64,000 bases of DNA from Amycolatopsis tucumanensis (GCF_021654135.1 NZ_JAKGSD010000018.1:1-64000), one strand, 5' to 3'; counted from the first letter of the stretch, positions 7,816-15,920 are shown. Notes: a model not told the origin generated them from the letters alone. Program-made: numbers and translations.

Positions 7816-8709
7816 ATGTCCGTTTCCGTCGAGGCGCCCGCGCGCGCCCGATCGTCGTTGACCCTGCTCGTCGCCGGGGTGCTGTGGGGCACCGGCGGCC
7901 TGTCCGGGTCGCTGCTCGCCACCCGCGGTGGTCTCTCCGCGATTTCCGTTGCCACATACCGGTTGCTGCTCGGCGGCGCCGCGCTCGTGGTCTTCCTGTG
8001 GCTCTCCCGCGGCCTCCGCGGGATGGTCTGGACCAAGCCGGTGGTCCGCCGGATCGCCCTGGCCGGCGGGCTACTCGGCTCGTTCCAGGCGGCGTACTTC
8101 GCGGCGGTCACGCTGACCTCGGTCGGCACCGCGACGATGGTCACCATCGGCAGCGTGCCGGTCTTCGTCACCGCCGTCACGGCCGTCCGCGCCCGCCGCC
8201 TGCCCGGCCCGCTGACCCTGGTCTCGGTCGCGCTCGGGCTGGCCGGGCTCGCGCTGCTGTCCGCCACCCCCGGCCAGGGCGGCTGGCGGCTGCTCGGCGG
8301 CGTGGCGTTCGCACTGGCCGCCGGCGCCGGCTTCAGCGTGCTGACGCTGGCGCTGCGCCGTCCCGTCGAAGGCCTGGACTACCAGCGCACCACCGCGTTC
8401 GGGCTGCTCACCGGCGGGCTCTTGCTGCTGCCAGCCGGGCTGGTCCTCGGCATGGCGCTGCCGCTGCGGCTGGACGTCCTCGCGGTCGCGCTGTACTTCG
8501 GCGTCGTGCCGACCGGCCTGGGGTACGTGCTGTACTTCCGCGTCCTCGGCGCCGCGCGGCCCGTCGTGGCGGCGCTCGCGACCCTGCTGGAACCGCTCAC
8601 CGCGGCGATCCTGTCCGCCGTCGTCCTGCACGAGGACCTCGGCGTCCAGGGCTGGTGCGGCGCCGCACTGCTCGGCGCCGGACTGCTGGTGGGCTACCTG
8701 CGGTCCTGA
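7816..8709 (+). CDS. EamA/DMT-superfamily transporter
   Basis: This 297-residue membrane protein has ten hydrophobic segments arranged as two EamA repeats (about 15-145 and 160-295), the RhaT/RhtA-like drug/metabolite transporter fold. Typical members export amino acids or other small metabolites from the cytoplasm. The first repeat starts GVLWGTGGLSGSLLA and the second ends ARPVVAALATLLEPLTAAILS, both family hallmarks. The ATG at 7816 has AGGAG 10 nt upstream. The long leader with a polyproline peptide implies regulation after transcription initiation. Its end overlaps the convergent GNAT gene by 16 bp. Confidence 0.9.
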   Translation: MSVSVEAPARARSSLTLLVAGVLWGTGGLSGSLLATRGGLSAISVATYRLLLGGAALVVFLWLSRGLRGMVWTKPVVRRIALAGGLLGSFQAAYFAAVTLTSVGTATMVTIGSVPVFVTAVTAVRARRLPGPLTLVSVALGLAGLALLSATPGQGGWRLLGGVAFALAAGAGFSVLTLALRRPVEGLDYQRTTAFGLLTGGLLLLPAGLVLGMALPLRLDVLAVALYFGVVPTGLGYVLYFRVLGAARPVVAALATLLEPLTAAILSAVVLHEDLGVQGWCGAALLGAGLLVGYLRS

Positions 8710-9263
8710 GGCTCCAGCGGCAGGGTGCGGCCGAGGATGGCGAACGGGCGTGGATCACCGGCGAAGTGGTAGTCGCGCAGCGCGTCGACGAAACCCAGGC
8801 GCCGGTACAGCTTCCACGCCCGGCTCGGCCCCTCCGGCGTGGACAGCAGGACGTGCCGGTTGGGCACGCCGTCGAGCAGGCGGCGCAGCAGGTCCTCACC
8901 GATCCCGCGGGCCTGGCTCGCCGGGCGGACGTGGATCTCGGTCAGCTCGAAATAGTCGGCCAGCCACTGCTGGGCGAGCTGCTCGCCGCCCGCGGAGGTC
9001 AGCCCGCGCCGCACCTGCTCGTGCCACCACTGGCCGGGCGCGCCCCGGTAGCCGTAGGCGATGCCGAGCATCGTGCCCTCGGCGTCGAACGCGGCGATGC
9101 AGCGCCAGCCCTCGCGCAGGGCGTGCGTGAGCCACATCGGGGCGCGCTGCTCGGCCGTGCCCGGCGGGTAGCGCATCGCCTCGACGTAGATGGCGAGCGC
9201 TTCCCGCAGGCGGGTGCGGAAGTCGTCGGCGGACAGCTGGGTGTAGTGCAGGGACGTGGTCAT
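8694..9263 (-). CDS. GNAT-family N-acetyltransferase
   Basis: The 189-residue product shows the GNAT acetyl-CoA fold: TEIHVRPASQARGIGEDLLRRLL holds the Q/RxxGxG/A pyrophosphate loop (QARGIG), and SRAWKLYRRLGFVDALRDY is the usual C-terminal strand-helix. The acceptor substrate is unknown. It is translationally coupled to the upstream YbaK-type gene by a 4-bp overlap at 9260-9263, which suggests a shared function. Confidence 0.88.
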   Translation of the reverse strand: MTTSLHYTQLSADDFRTRLREALAIYVEAMRYPPGTAEQRAPMWLTHALREGWRCIAAFDAEGTMLGIAYGYRGAPGQWWHEQVRRGLTSAGGEQLAQQWLADYFELTEIHVRPASQARGIGEDLLRRLLDGVPNRHVLLSTPEGPSRAWKLYRRLGFVDALRDYHFAGDPRPFAILGRTLPLEPQDRR

Positions 9264-9760
9264 GACGCGACGTCCGCGGGCTGTCCGCCGGTGACGGCGA
9301 CGAGGTCGGCGAAGGTGGTCGGGAAGACCGACTTGGCGTGCCCGGCCGCGGCCCACACGGTGTCGTAGGCCTGTAGCGCGGTGTCGACGAGAGTGAGCAC
9401 CGGGGCCGGGTGCCCGACCGGGGCGACGCCGCCGATGGCCTGCCCGGTGTGCTCGCGCACGAACGCCGGGTCGGCCTTCTCCACCGACTCGGCACCGACC
9501 AGCGCGGCGAGGGTGTCCGTGTTGGCCCGGTGGGCGCCCGAGGTCAGCGACAGCAGCGGGACGGTGCGGTCGGCGAACACCGCGCGGAAGACGAGGCTGT
9601 TGGCGATCGCGCCGGTCTCGACGCCGAGGGCCTCGGCGGCCTGCGCGGCCGTGCGCACCTCGGCCGGCAGGATGCGGATGCCGGCAGCGGCGTCGTGCTT
9701 GCCCGCCTCGGCGAGCGCGGCAGCGACCTTGGCCACCGCCGGATGGTCCAGGCTGCTCAT
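9260..9760 (-). CDS. YbaK/EbsC-family aminoacyl-tRNA deacylase
   Basis: This 166-residue protein belongs to the YbaK/ProX editing-domain superfamily. Visible hallmarks are GAIANSLVFRA, LLSLTSGAHRANT and the GGVAPVGH loop before PVLTLVD. Family members hydrolyse mischarged tRNAs such as Cys-tRNA(Pro) or Ala-tRNA(Pro) in trans. Subfamily specificity cannot be assigned by eye. It heads a two-gene operon with the GNAT gene. Its proline-tRNA connection is interesting next to the polyproline leader 1.6 kb away, but that link is conjecture. Confidence 0.85.
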   Translation of the reverse strand: MSSLDHPAVAKVAAALAEAGKHDAAAGIRILPAEVRTAAQAAEALGVETGAIANSLVFRAVFADRTVPLLSLTSGAHRANTDTLAALVGAESVEKADPAFVREHTGQAIGGVAPVGHPAPVLTLVDTALQAYDTVWAAAGHAKSVFPTTFADLVAVTGGQPADVAS

Positions 9761-9853
9761 ACCGATATGAGATCACGGGCCGCGGCCGGTGGCGACGCGT
9801 ATCCCCGCCCAGTCGTCCGGAGCGGCCCGGGAGTTCCCGGCCGTGGGACTTTT

Positions 9854-9879
9854 CACGCCCGCCCGTCGGGCGTGTTTTT
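9854..9879 (+). terminator. Rho-independent terminator with no obvious upstream gene
   Basis: CACGCCCG-CCCGT-CGGGCGTG is a perfect 8-bp stem followed directly by five T residues on the plus strand. The nearest upstream plus-strand gene ends at 8709, more than 1.1 kb away, with two minus-strand genes between. It may end a short transcript or act as an attenuator before the DUF5134 gene. ACGATATCGT (9891-9900) just downstream is a 10-bp palindrome. Confidence 0.7.
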
Positions 9880-9930
9880 CCTTGTCCGCCAACGATATCG
9901 TGAGCCGATCCGTGCGAAAGGTGGCCCCGC

Positions 9931-10515
9931 ATGTTCTCCTCCCCGGCATGGCTCGGCTGGTCGCTGGCCGGCCTGTTCACGGTGCTCGCGGTCTTCTCCC
10001 TGATCCAGGTCCTCGCCCCGGCGGCCCGGTCGTGGGCGGCGTGCTGCGACGGGGTGACCGGCGACCGCGAGTCCGCGCTCGCGCACTCGGTGATGGCCGT
10101 GGCGATGGCGCTGATGTTCGTGCCGTGGGGGAACTCCGTCCCGGCGATCGCCTGGAACGTCGTGTTCGTGGCGATGGCCGCCTGGTTCGCGGCCACGCTG
10201 TTCCGCGCCGCGCCCGGCCTGCCGCGGTGGCGCTCCGCGGCGACGCACCACCTGCTGGGCGCGGTGGCGATGCTCGCGATGGTCAGCGCCATGGGCGGCG
10301 CGCCCGCGGCGAGCGGTGACCACGGCGGCCACTCCAGCGCGTCCGCCGGGTTCCTGCTGCCCGCCGTGATGGCCGGTCTGGTCGTGTACTTCGCCGCCGA
10401 CACCGCCCTGTCCGGGTGGCGCGCGGTGCGGGGCGGGCCCGGCGGCCGTGGCACGGGCGCCGCGCGGGCCGTGATGGGCGCCGGCATGGCCGCGATGCTC
10501 GTGCCGATGCTCTAA
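9931..10515 (+). CDS. DUF5134 membrane protein
   Basis: This 194-residue protein has five or six membrane segments and a histidine-rich loop (SGDHGGHSS, about residues 128-136) that may face the outside. It matches the actinobacterial DUF5134 family, which has no known function. An early pair of cysteines (AACCDG) and the histidines could bind metal, but this is only a suggestion. The ATG at 9931 follows GAAAGG. A terminator-like hairpin stands 50 bp upstream. Confidence 0.75.
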   Translation: MFSSPAWLGWSLAGLFTVLAVFSLIQVLAPAARSWAACCDGVTGDRESALAHSVMAVAMALMFVPWGNSVPAIAWNVVFVAMAAWFAATLFRAAPGLPRWRSAATHHLLGAVAMLAMVSAMGGAPAASGDHGGHSSASAGFLLPAVMAGLVVYFAADTALSGWRAVRGGPGGRGTGAARAVMGAGMAAMLVPML

Positions 10516-10520
10516 ACGGG

Positions 10521-10551
10521 TTGAGTCTCCCCTAGCTGGAGGCTTTAGCGT
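10521..10551 (+). promoter_or_regulatory. MerR-type promoter of the DUF2268 gene
   Basis: TTGAGT (10521-10526) and TAGCGT (10546-10551) are 19 bp apart, the over-long spacing typical of MerR-activated promoters. Between them lies the dyad CTCC-CCTAGCT-GGAG, extended to AG.CTCC/GGAG.CT, which closely resembles known BmrR-type operators. The -10 box ends 7 bp before the ATG at 10559, so the transcript is leaderless. No MerR gene lies in this window, so the activator acts in trans. Confidence 0.75.
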
Positions 10552-10558
10552 CGCGCCC

Positions 10559-11461
10559 ATGACGATCACGGTTCTGGACACCTACCCCGCCATGCGGCGG
10601 ATCCTGCGCGCCCCGCGGGAGGAGCGGGCCGCGCTGCTCGAAGCGATGCTGCGGCCCGCCGCAGGCATGTACCGCTACTTCCCCGGCGAGGTGGACCTCG
10701 TCGCGATGCACCGCATGGGCTCGGGTTTCCCGCTCGACCGCGACGAGGACCGGTGCCTGGAGGCGCTGGAGGCGCTGCACGACGCGGATGCGTGGGGCCG
10801 GATCGAGCGCGCGCTGCGCGACGCCGTCGCCGTGCAGCTGGAGGCGACCCCGGAGCTCGCGGTGCCCGGCATCACCGTCCTGATCGTCCTCGGCGACCCC
10901 GGTGACGAGCACTTCATGGGCACGAGCCTGGGCATGACGGCCAACGGCAGCGTGTCCGGCTACCTGTTCCTCAACTTCTGGCCGTTCCCGGAGAACCTGG
11001 CGCGGCTGGAGGCGACCGCGGTCCACGAGCTGAACCACAACCTCCGCTACTCCAGCGGCGGCGTGGTCTGGGACCCGGCGACGGTCACGGTGGGGGAGCA
11101 GGTGGTGTCCGAGGGCCTGGCGGACGCGTTCGCCCGCCAGTTGTACGGCGACGAGCTCGGCTACGCCCGCGTCGGCGTGCCGCACCTGCACGACGACGCG
11201 GTGTTCGCCAAGGTCGTCTCCGGCTTGGAGGTGACCGGCATGCAGAACTTCACCGCGTGGGTGCACGGCGACGCGCACGCGATCCGGTACGGCGCCACGC
11301 CGGTCGGACTGCCCACCGGCGCCGGTTACGCCGTGGGCAACCGGCTGGTCGACGCGTACCTGGCCGCGACGGGGCGCACCGCGGCGCAGGCGCTGCTGGT
11401 GGACAGCCGGGAGGTCATCGACACCGCCCTCAGCTCGATGAACGCCGCCCCCGGACGATGA
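10559..11461 (+). CDS. DUF2268 putative zinc-dependent protease
   Basis: This 300-residue protein has the DUF2268 domain in its C-terminal half with the metalloprotease motif TAVHELNHNLRY (HExxH, about 160-164) followed by EQVVSEGLADAFARQLYGDELGY, where the EGLA motif gives a likely third ligand. The N-terminal 100 residues are less conserved. There is no signal peptide or membrane segment. Expression is from a MerR-type promoter, so it should be induced by an unidentified effector. Its 3' end overlaps the convergent copC gene by 32 bp. Confidence 0.85.
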   Translation: MTITVLDTYPAMRRILRAPREERAALLEAMLRPAAGMYRYFPGEVDLVAMHRMGSGFPLDRDEDRCLEALEALHDADAWGRIERALRDAVAVQLEATPELAVPGITVLIVLGDPGDEHFMGTSLGMTANGSVSGYLFLNFWPFPENLARLEATAVHELNHNLRYSSGGVVWDPATVTVGEQVVSEGLADAFARQLYGDELGYARVGVPHLHDDAVFAKVVSGLEVTGMQNFTAWVHGDAHAIRYGATPVGLPTGAGYAVGNRLVDAYLAATGRTAAQALLVDSREVIDTALSSMNAAPGR

Positions 11462-11975
11462 CCCCGGCGACGGCGGCGACCACGACCACGGCGAGGACGA
11501 TCCACGCCCAGGCCGGGAAGCCGCCGTCGTCCGGCGTCTCGGCCGCCTGCTGCGTCGCGGGAGCCGGCGCGGGCGACGAGGGCACGGCTGACGACGGTGT
11601 GGAGGCGGGCGCCGTGAGCGAGAAGTTGATCCGGCCGCTGATCGGGTCGCCGTCGGCCGCGACGATCGACCAGGTGAGCACGTAGGCCCCGGCGGGACCG
11701 GACGGCTGGACCGGCGCGGTGAGGGTCCGCTCGGTCACCGTCGCCGGGCCGACCTGCCACTGCGCGCCGTCCGGGCCGGTGATCCGGATCGGGTCGACCG
11801 GGAGCGTGAACGCGCCGCCGAACTTGAGGCTCACCTGCCGCGGCGCGGTGGACAGCGCCGCGCCTTCGGCCGGGTCGCTGCTCTGCAGCGTGGTGTGGGC
11901 CGATGCGGCGGGCGCGGCGGCCAGCAGCGCCGTGCCGGCCAGTGCGAGCGCGACGGACAGACGCCGGACGAGCAT
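11430..11975 (-). CDS. CopC-domain copper-binding membrane-anchored protein
   Basis: The 181-residue product has an Ala-rich signal peptide (about 1-26, cut after ASA) so that the mature protein starts HTTLQSSDPAEGA, the N-terminal copper-ligand histidine and fold of CopC. A proline/serine/alanine linker (about 125-148) leads to a C-terminal membrane helix (FPAWAWIVLAVVVVAAVAGVIV) and a basic tail. It is therefore an extracytoplasmic copper carrier fixed to the membrane. The usual partner CopD/YcnJ is not adjacent. The ATG at 11975 has AGGAAGG upstream. Confidence 0.9.
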   Translation of the reverse strand: MLVRRLSVALALAGTALLAAAPAASAHTTLQSSDPAEGAALSTAPRQVSLKFGGAFTLPVDPIRITGPDGAQWQVGPATVTERTLTAPVQPSGPAGAYVLTWSIVAADGDPISGRINFSLTAPASTPSSAVPSSPAPAPATQQAAETPDDGGFPAWAWIVLAVVVVAAVAGVIVRGRRSSS

Positions 11976-12035
11976 GGGCGCACCTTCCTGGGGGAGTCGG
12001 GTGTGGGAGGCCCGTGATCCACGTCGTCCGCGAAC

Positions 12036-12072
12036 GCGGGAAAGTTCCCGCGGCATTGAACCACTTTCCCGC
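12036..12072. other. Competing inverted repeats upstream of copC
   Basis: GCGGGAA-AG-TTCCCGC (12036-12051) is a perfect dyad. The same left arm, GCGGGAAAGT, is also complementary to ACTTTCCCGC at 12063-12072, giving two exclusive foldings. The site lies 60-97 bp before the copC start and could be an operator or a 5'-UTR element. The remaining intergenic sequence from 12073 to 12243 shows nothing I can name. Confidence 0.4.
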
Positions 12073-12243
12073 GCGTTGTGCGGGGGGTGTGTGACACCGG
12101 GCAGGTGGGCTGGGCGGCGGACCGGCCCGGCGTGACGTCGTGCAGGTCGCCGGGTCCCCGGGGCGAGTTCCGCGGAATTTCCGTTCTGACCCGATCGTGT
12201 GATCGAACGCGCTGGAGTGCGGCACACCACGTCATTCCAGGAC

Positions 12244-12297
12244 TTGAACGAACAGGTGTTCGAAGCTACGCTGGAACTCGCTCGAACAAGAGTTCGA
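12244..12297 (+). promoter_or_regulatory. SOS-type promoter with two LexA boxes
   Basis: TTGAAC (12244-12249) and TACGCT (12267-12272) are separated by 17 bp. The first box, GAAC-AGGT-GTTC (12250-12261), fills the start of the spacer. The second, TCGAAC-AAGA-GTTCGA (12282-12297), is a perfect match to the actinobacterial LexA consensus and sits over the expected transcription start. Centres are 34 bp apart. The recA promoter in this window has the same -35/box geometry. It points toward the HEPN gene at 12399. Confidence 0.82.
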
Positions 12298-12398
12298 CAT
12301 CCGGTGAGCGCTCGCCGGTCAGGCCACCCGGTGCCGGAACGGGGGAAGCGTTTCGGCACCGGGGGCCGCCACCAGCACGTTGTTCCGAGGGAGGGGCA

Positions 12399-12908
12399 AT
12401 GTCCATTGCCGTCGCATCCCACGCCGAGGAGAGGCAGCCGGCGCTGCCGCTACCGGTCCGTCCTCCGGCGGCACCCGCCGCCACGGCCCTGCTCGCCGAC
12501 GCCCGGCGGGGCCTCGCCGAGGCCCGGCACGCCGCCCAGCCGGCGCCCAGGTTCATCGCGGCGTACCTGGCCGCGCTCCGCGCGGGCGCCGCGGTGCTCG
12601 CGGCGAGCGGCCGTCCGCACCGCGGCCGGGCCCGCCCGGCCAGCGTCTGGGTGCTGCTCGAGACGGCGGCGCCCGAGCTGACCGACTGGACGGCGTACTT
12701 CGCCGCGCACTCGGCGGCCCGCGCCGCCGCGCAGGCGGGCAACACCCGCCGGATCACCCCCGAACGGGCCGACGAGCTGCTGCGCCAGTCCGCGTTGTTC
12801 GTCGAGCTGGCCCGCGACCTCGTCCACGGGCGGACGCCCGTGACCCCGAGCCGGGTGCGGCAGTGCGACGCGCCGCCGACCCTGAGGAAGGCGTCCCGAA
12901 GGCGATGA
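12399..12908 (+). CDS. SAV_6107-family HEPN-domain protein
   Basis: This 169-residue helical protein fits the SAV_6107-type HEPN family: RRGLAEARHAAQPAPRFIAA, RARPASVWVLLETAAPELTDW and a following arginine-rich helix. HEPN domains are nucleic-acid-associated and some are RNases. The catalytic Rx4-6H signature is not clearly present, so activity is uncertain. From memory, homologues often lie beside SOS mutasome genes (dnaE2, imuB); here it does not. The ATG at 12399 follows GGGAGGGG. It overlaps the next gene by 4 bp and is under two LexA-type boxes. Confidence 0.82.
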   Translation: MSIAVASHAEERQPALPLPVRPPAAPAATALLADARRGLAEARHAAQPAPRFIAAYLAALRAGAAVLAASGRPHRGRARPASVWVLLETAAPELTDWTAYFAAHSAARAAAQAGNTRRITPERADELLRQSALFVELARDLVHGRTPVTPSRVRQCDAPPTLRKASRRR

Positions 12909-13669
12909 CCGGGCAAGCACTCGTCGACCACGGCCGCCTGCTGGACGTGCTGGGCGCCGAGGTCGACCGGCTCACCGCGACGGCGCGGGAGGCGGCGCCG
13001 GACACGCCGGTGCCCACCACACCCGGTCTCACGATCGGCGAGGTGGTCCGGCACGTCGGCGGCGTCTACCGCGTCGCCACGGGCTGGATGACCGAGGGCA
13101 GGCGCCCCTCGGACTGGCAGCGGGACCCGGCGGACGGCCAAAGCGGTGAGGAGTACCTGCGGGAGGGGTTCGCGGCGCTGTACCGCGAGCTGACCTCGCA
13201 CGACCCCGCCGAGCACGCGGCCAGTTGGTGGCCCGCCGACCGCACCTACGGGTTCTGGTGCCGCCGCATGGCGCACGAGACCACGGTGCACCGGATCGAC
13301 CTCCAGAACGCCGCGAACCGGATCGTCACCGAGGTCGACGAAGACGTGGCGATCGACGGCATCGACGAGATCCTGGCGCTGTGGTTCGGGCAGCGGCTGC
13401 CGATGCTCGGGCTGTCCGGCACGTTCACCGGATCGGTCGGGATCCGCACCGGTGGCCACGACTGGATCGCCCGCGCGGGGCCCGGTGAGACGGTCGCCTG
13501 GCGCTGTTCGGCCGCCGACACCGACAGGGCGAACGGACTGGTCACCGGTCCGCCGATGGCGGTCTACCAGTGGCTGTGGGGCAGGCTCGGGCACGGGTCG
13601 GTCACCTGGGAGCGGAGCGACGATTCGATCGGGCAGTTCTGGGCGCTGCTGCGCCTGGCGACGAAGTGA
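12905..13669 (+). CDS. Mycothiol-dependent maleylpyruvate isomerase-family protein
   Basis: The 254-residue protein has an N-terminal DinB-like four-helix domain with three putative metal histidines: VRHVGG (about 50), HETTVHRIDLQNA (about 137-141) and neighbours. A C-terminal SCP2-like domain (about 165-254) follows. The family uses mycothiol in maleylpyruvate isomerisation or in detoxification, but most members have unknown substrates. It is translationally coupled to the SOS-controlled HEPN gene, so it should be damage-inducible. A DinB-fold protein in an SOS operon recalls the damage-inducible DinB of Bacillus. Confidence 0.85.
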   Translation: MTGQALVDHGRLLDVLGAEVDRLTATAREAAPDTPVPTTPGLTIGEVVRHVGGVYRVATGWMTEGRRPSDWQRDPADGQSGEEYLREGFAALYRELTSHDPAEHAASWWPADRTYGFWCRRMAHETTVHRIDLQNAANRIVTEVDEDVAIDGIDEILALWFGQRLPMLGLSGTFTGSVGIRTGGHDWIARAGPGETVAWRCSAADTDRANGLVTGPPMAVYQWLWGRLGHGSVTWERSDDSIGQFWALLRLATK

Positions 13670-13713
13670 AAATTCCAGGACGTGGGGAAGCGTTGCTGGA
13701 TATCGTCCCGGGC

Positions 13714-14442
13714 ATGGCGACACGACTGGACAGCCTCGTGATCGACGCGAACCGGCCCCGGGAGCTGGCGGAGTTCTGGGCGCAGCTGCTCGGCTGGACG
13801 ATCACCTTCGCCGACGACGAGGAGATCGACGTCGAGGCGCCCGGGGACGACGGCCTCCTGCTGGTCTTCGGCACCGTGCCGGAGGCCAAGGACCCGGCCG
13901 TGAAGAACCGGGTGCACCTCGACCTCGCCAGCACGTCGCCGTCGGACCAGGCGGCCAAGGTGGACCGGGCCCTGGCCCTCGGCGCGCGCAAGCGCGACAT
14001 CGGCCAGGGCGCGGTCCCCTGGGAGGTGCTCGCCGACCCGGAGGGCAACGAATTCTGCGTGCTCGAACCGCGGCCCGGCTACACCACGACGGAGGCCATC
14101 GCGGCGGTCGTCGTGGACGCCCGCGATCCCTTGGCGCTGGCCGGTTTCTGGGGCGAGGCCGCGGGGTGGCGGATCGGCAACCAGGAGCCGGTGATCGTCG
14201 GGCTGCGCGCGCCGACCGGGCGCGGGCCGTGGCTGGAGTTCCTGCGCAGCGACGAGGCGAAGGCCGGCAAGAACCGGCTGCACCTGGACGTCGCGCCGTT
14301 CGCGGACGGCGACACCGCGGCCGAGGCGGACCGGTTGTGCGGGCTCGGCGCGCGGCGGATCGACATCGGTCAGGGCGACGTCCCGTGGGACGTGCTGGCC
14401 GATCCGGAGGGCAACGAGTTCTGCGTGCTGTCGCCGCGCTGA
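13714..14442 (+). CDS. Tandem VOC (glyoxalase-like) protein
   Basis: This 242-residue protein consists of two VOC/glyoxalase-6 modules, about 1-118 and 125-242. Each ends with the same block (VPWEVLADPEGNEFCVLEPR and VPWDVLADPEGNEFCVLSPR) and each contains KNRxHLD with a potential metal histidine. The repeats arose by duplication. The substrate is unknown. The ATG at 13714 is 7 bp after TATCGT (13701-13706), consistent with a leaderless transcript separate from the SOS operon 44 bp upstream. Confidence 0.88.
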   Translation: MATRLDSLVIDANRPRELAEFWAQLLGWTITFADDEEIDVEAPGDDGLLLVFGTVPEAKDPAVKNRVHLDLASTSPSDQAAKVDRALALGARKRDIGQGAVPWEVLADPEGNEFCVLEPRPGYTTTEAIAAVVVDARDPLALAGFWGEAAGWRIGNQEPVIVGLRAPTGRGPWLEFLRSDEAKAGKNRLHLDVAPFADGDTAAEADRLCGLGARRIDIGQGDVPWDVLADPEGNEFCVLSPR

Positions 14443-14535
14443 GTGTTTCGGCGCCGTTGCGGCGGCGGCCGGAGCCTGACACGGGCGAAACACACGCGTC
14501 CACGCTCGGCAACAACCGTGGGCGATCGTTATGGG

Positions 14536-15636
14536 ATGTTGATTCGCACGCGAAGAGCGGTGCCGCAGCCGGTCGTCGAGGACGAGGTCTCGTCGGCCGT
14601 CTGGCGGGTCCGCATCCGGATGGACGACCACCCCGGCATGCTGGCGCGCATCGCGATCCGGATGGCCGACCTGGAGTGCAACATCCTGGGGCTGAACGTG
14701 CTCCCGGTGCCGGGCGGGGTGCTCGACGAGGTGGTGATCCGGCCCGCGACCGGGCTCACCAAGGAGCAGCTCGTCGCGGCGATCCAGGCCGAGGGGTGCG
14801 AGTGCTCGTGCATCACCGACGCCGACGTGCGCGAGCTGGTGGACGCCTCCGCCGCGACGCTCACCGCGGCCGCGCGGGCGGTCGACGACCCGTCGCGCCG
14901 GGCCGAGGTGCTGCGTGAGGTGCTGACCGCGGATCTCGTCACGGTCGTGCCGCTGGCCGAGGCCAACCCGGCGCGTGTCGAGGGCGGCCACCGGGTGGTG
15001 TTCGCGGTGGACGGGGAGACCGCGCTGGTAGCCCGGCGGCGGTGGGCGCCGTTCGTGCAGCTGGAACTGACCCGCGCGGAGGCGCTGCTGGGACTGCTGG
15101 ACGGCGCGCGGCGCAACGTGTCCAGCCCGCTGGCCCTGACCTGCGCCGACGGCGCGGCGGTCGTGCTGCGCGAAGGCAAGCCGGCCGACGCCGAGGCGGT
15201 GTCCGCGATGCACGCGCGGTGCTCGATGACCACGCTCTTCGCGCGCTACCACACGGGGATGCGCACCATGCCGCGCCGCTGGCTGCACCGGCTGCTGGTG
15301 CCGCCGCGGGGGATGAGCCTGCTCGCGGTGTGCGGGCGCGAGGTGATCGGCGTCGGACAGCTCATCCCCGGCCCGACGGGCGAGATCGCCGAGGTGTCGC
15401 TGCTCGTCGAGGACGGCTGGCAGCGCAACGGCGTGGGCACCGCGCTGATGGGCCGCCTGGCGGAGATCGCCGCGGCGCGCGGCTGCCGCAGGCTGGTGGC
15501 GGTGTCACTGCCCGGGCGGGACGGCATCTACCGGACCGCGCGGCGGGCGGGACTGGCGCCGGAGCCGCCGGAGGAGGAGGGGCTGATGCGGATCGATCTG
15601 GAGGCCGCGGGTGCTCGGGTGCTGAGCGAGCTGTAG
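14536..15636 (+). CDS. ACT-GNAT protein acetyltransferase
   Basis: This 366-residue protein has an N-terminal ACT domain (about 22-96, RIRMDDHPGMLARIAIRMAD) and a C-terminal GNAT domain (about 205-350) with the acetyl-CoA loop DGWQRNGVGTALM. ACT-GNAT acetyltransferases are an actinobacterial group in which amino-acid binding to ACT controls lysine acetylation of proteins such as acetyl-CoA synthetase (known from Micromonospora and Actinosynnema members). The target here is not shown by context. The middle region (100-200) is unassigned. ATG at 14536 gives the full ACT domain. Confidence 0.87.
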   Translation: MLIRTRRAVPQPVVEDEVSSAVWRVRIRMDDHPGMLARIAIRMADLECNILGLNVLPVPGGVLDEVVIRPATGLTKEQLVAAIQAEGCECSCITDADVRELVDASAATLTAAARAVDDPSRRAEVLREVLTADLVTVVPLAEANPARVEGGHRVVFAVDGETALVARRRWAPFVQLELTRAEALLGLLDGARRNVSSPLALTCADGAAVVLREGKPADAEAVSAMHARCSMTTLFARYHTGMRTMPRRWLHRLLVPPRGMSLLAVCGREVIGVGQLIPGPTGEIAEVSLLVEDGWQRNGVGTALMGRLAEIAAARGCRRLVAVSLPGRDGIYRTARRAGLAPEPPEEEGLMRIDLEAAGARVLSEL

Positions 15637-15662
15637 CCCGCGGCGACGGTCGCCGCAGTGAT

Positions 15663-15691
15663 GGCTTCCGCGCGCTGTCGGCGCGGAAGCC
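15663..15691. terminator. Strong hairpin between convergent ACT-GNAT and def genes
   Basis: GGCTTCCGCGC-GCTGTCG-GCGCGGAAGCC is a perfect 11-bp stem 27 bp after the ACT-GNAT stop. No T-run follows, so it is a candidate factor-assisted or bidirectional terminator. A second dyad, GCGGCGA-CGG-TCGCCGC, lies just before it (15640-15656). The rest of the 284-bp gap to def (15692-15920) is GC-rich and I see no gene in it. Confidence 0.5.
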
Positions 15692-15920
15692 GCGGGCGCG
15701 CCGCGAGATCGCTTTCCCACAACGCGCTGGGTCGCCCAAGAGCGCCGCGCGGGGAGGCCCGGGGCCGCGCTCGTCGCGGCCCTCACGACGCCCGGGGAGT
15801 GCCCGCCGAGGCGGTCGTGTCGTTGGCGGAGCTTCGCAGCCTTCCGGCGATGCCCAGCGCAGCGCCCACCGCGGCTCGCGGGCCACGCTCACCGGGCTCG
15901 CGGCCGCCTCTGCGCGGAGG

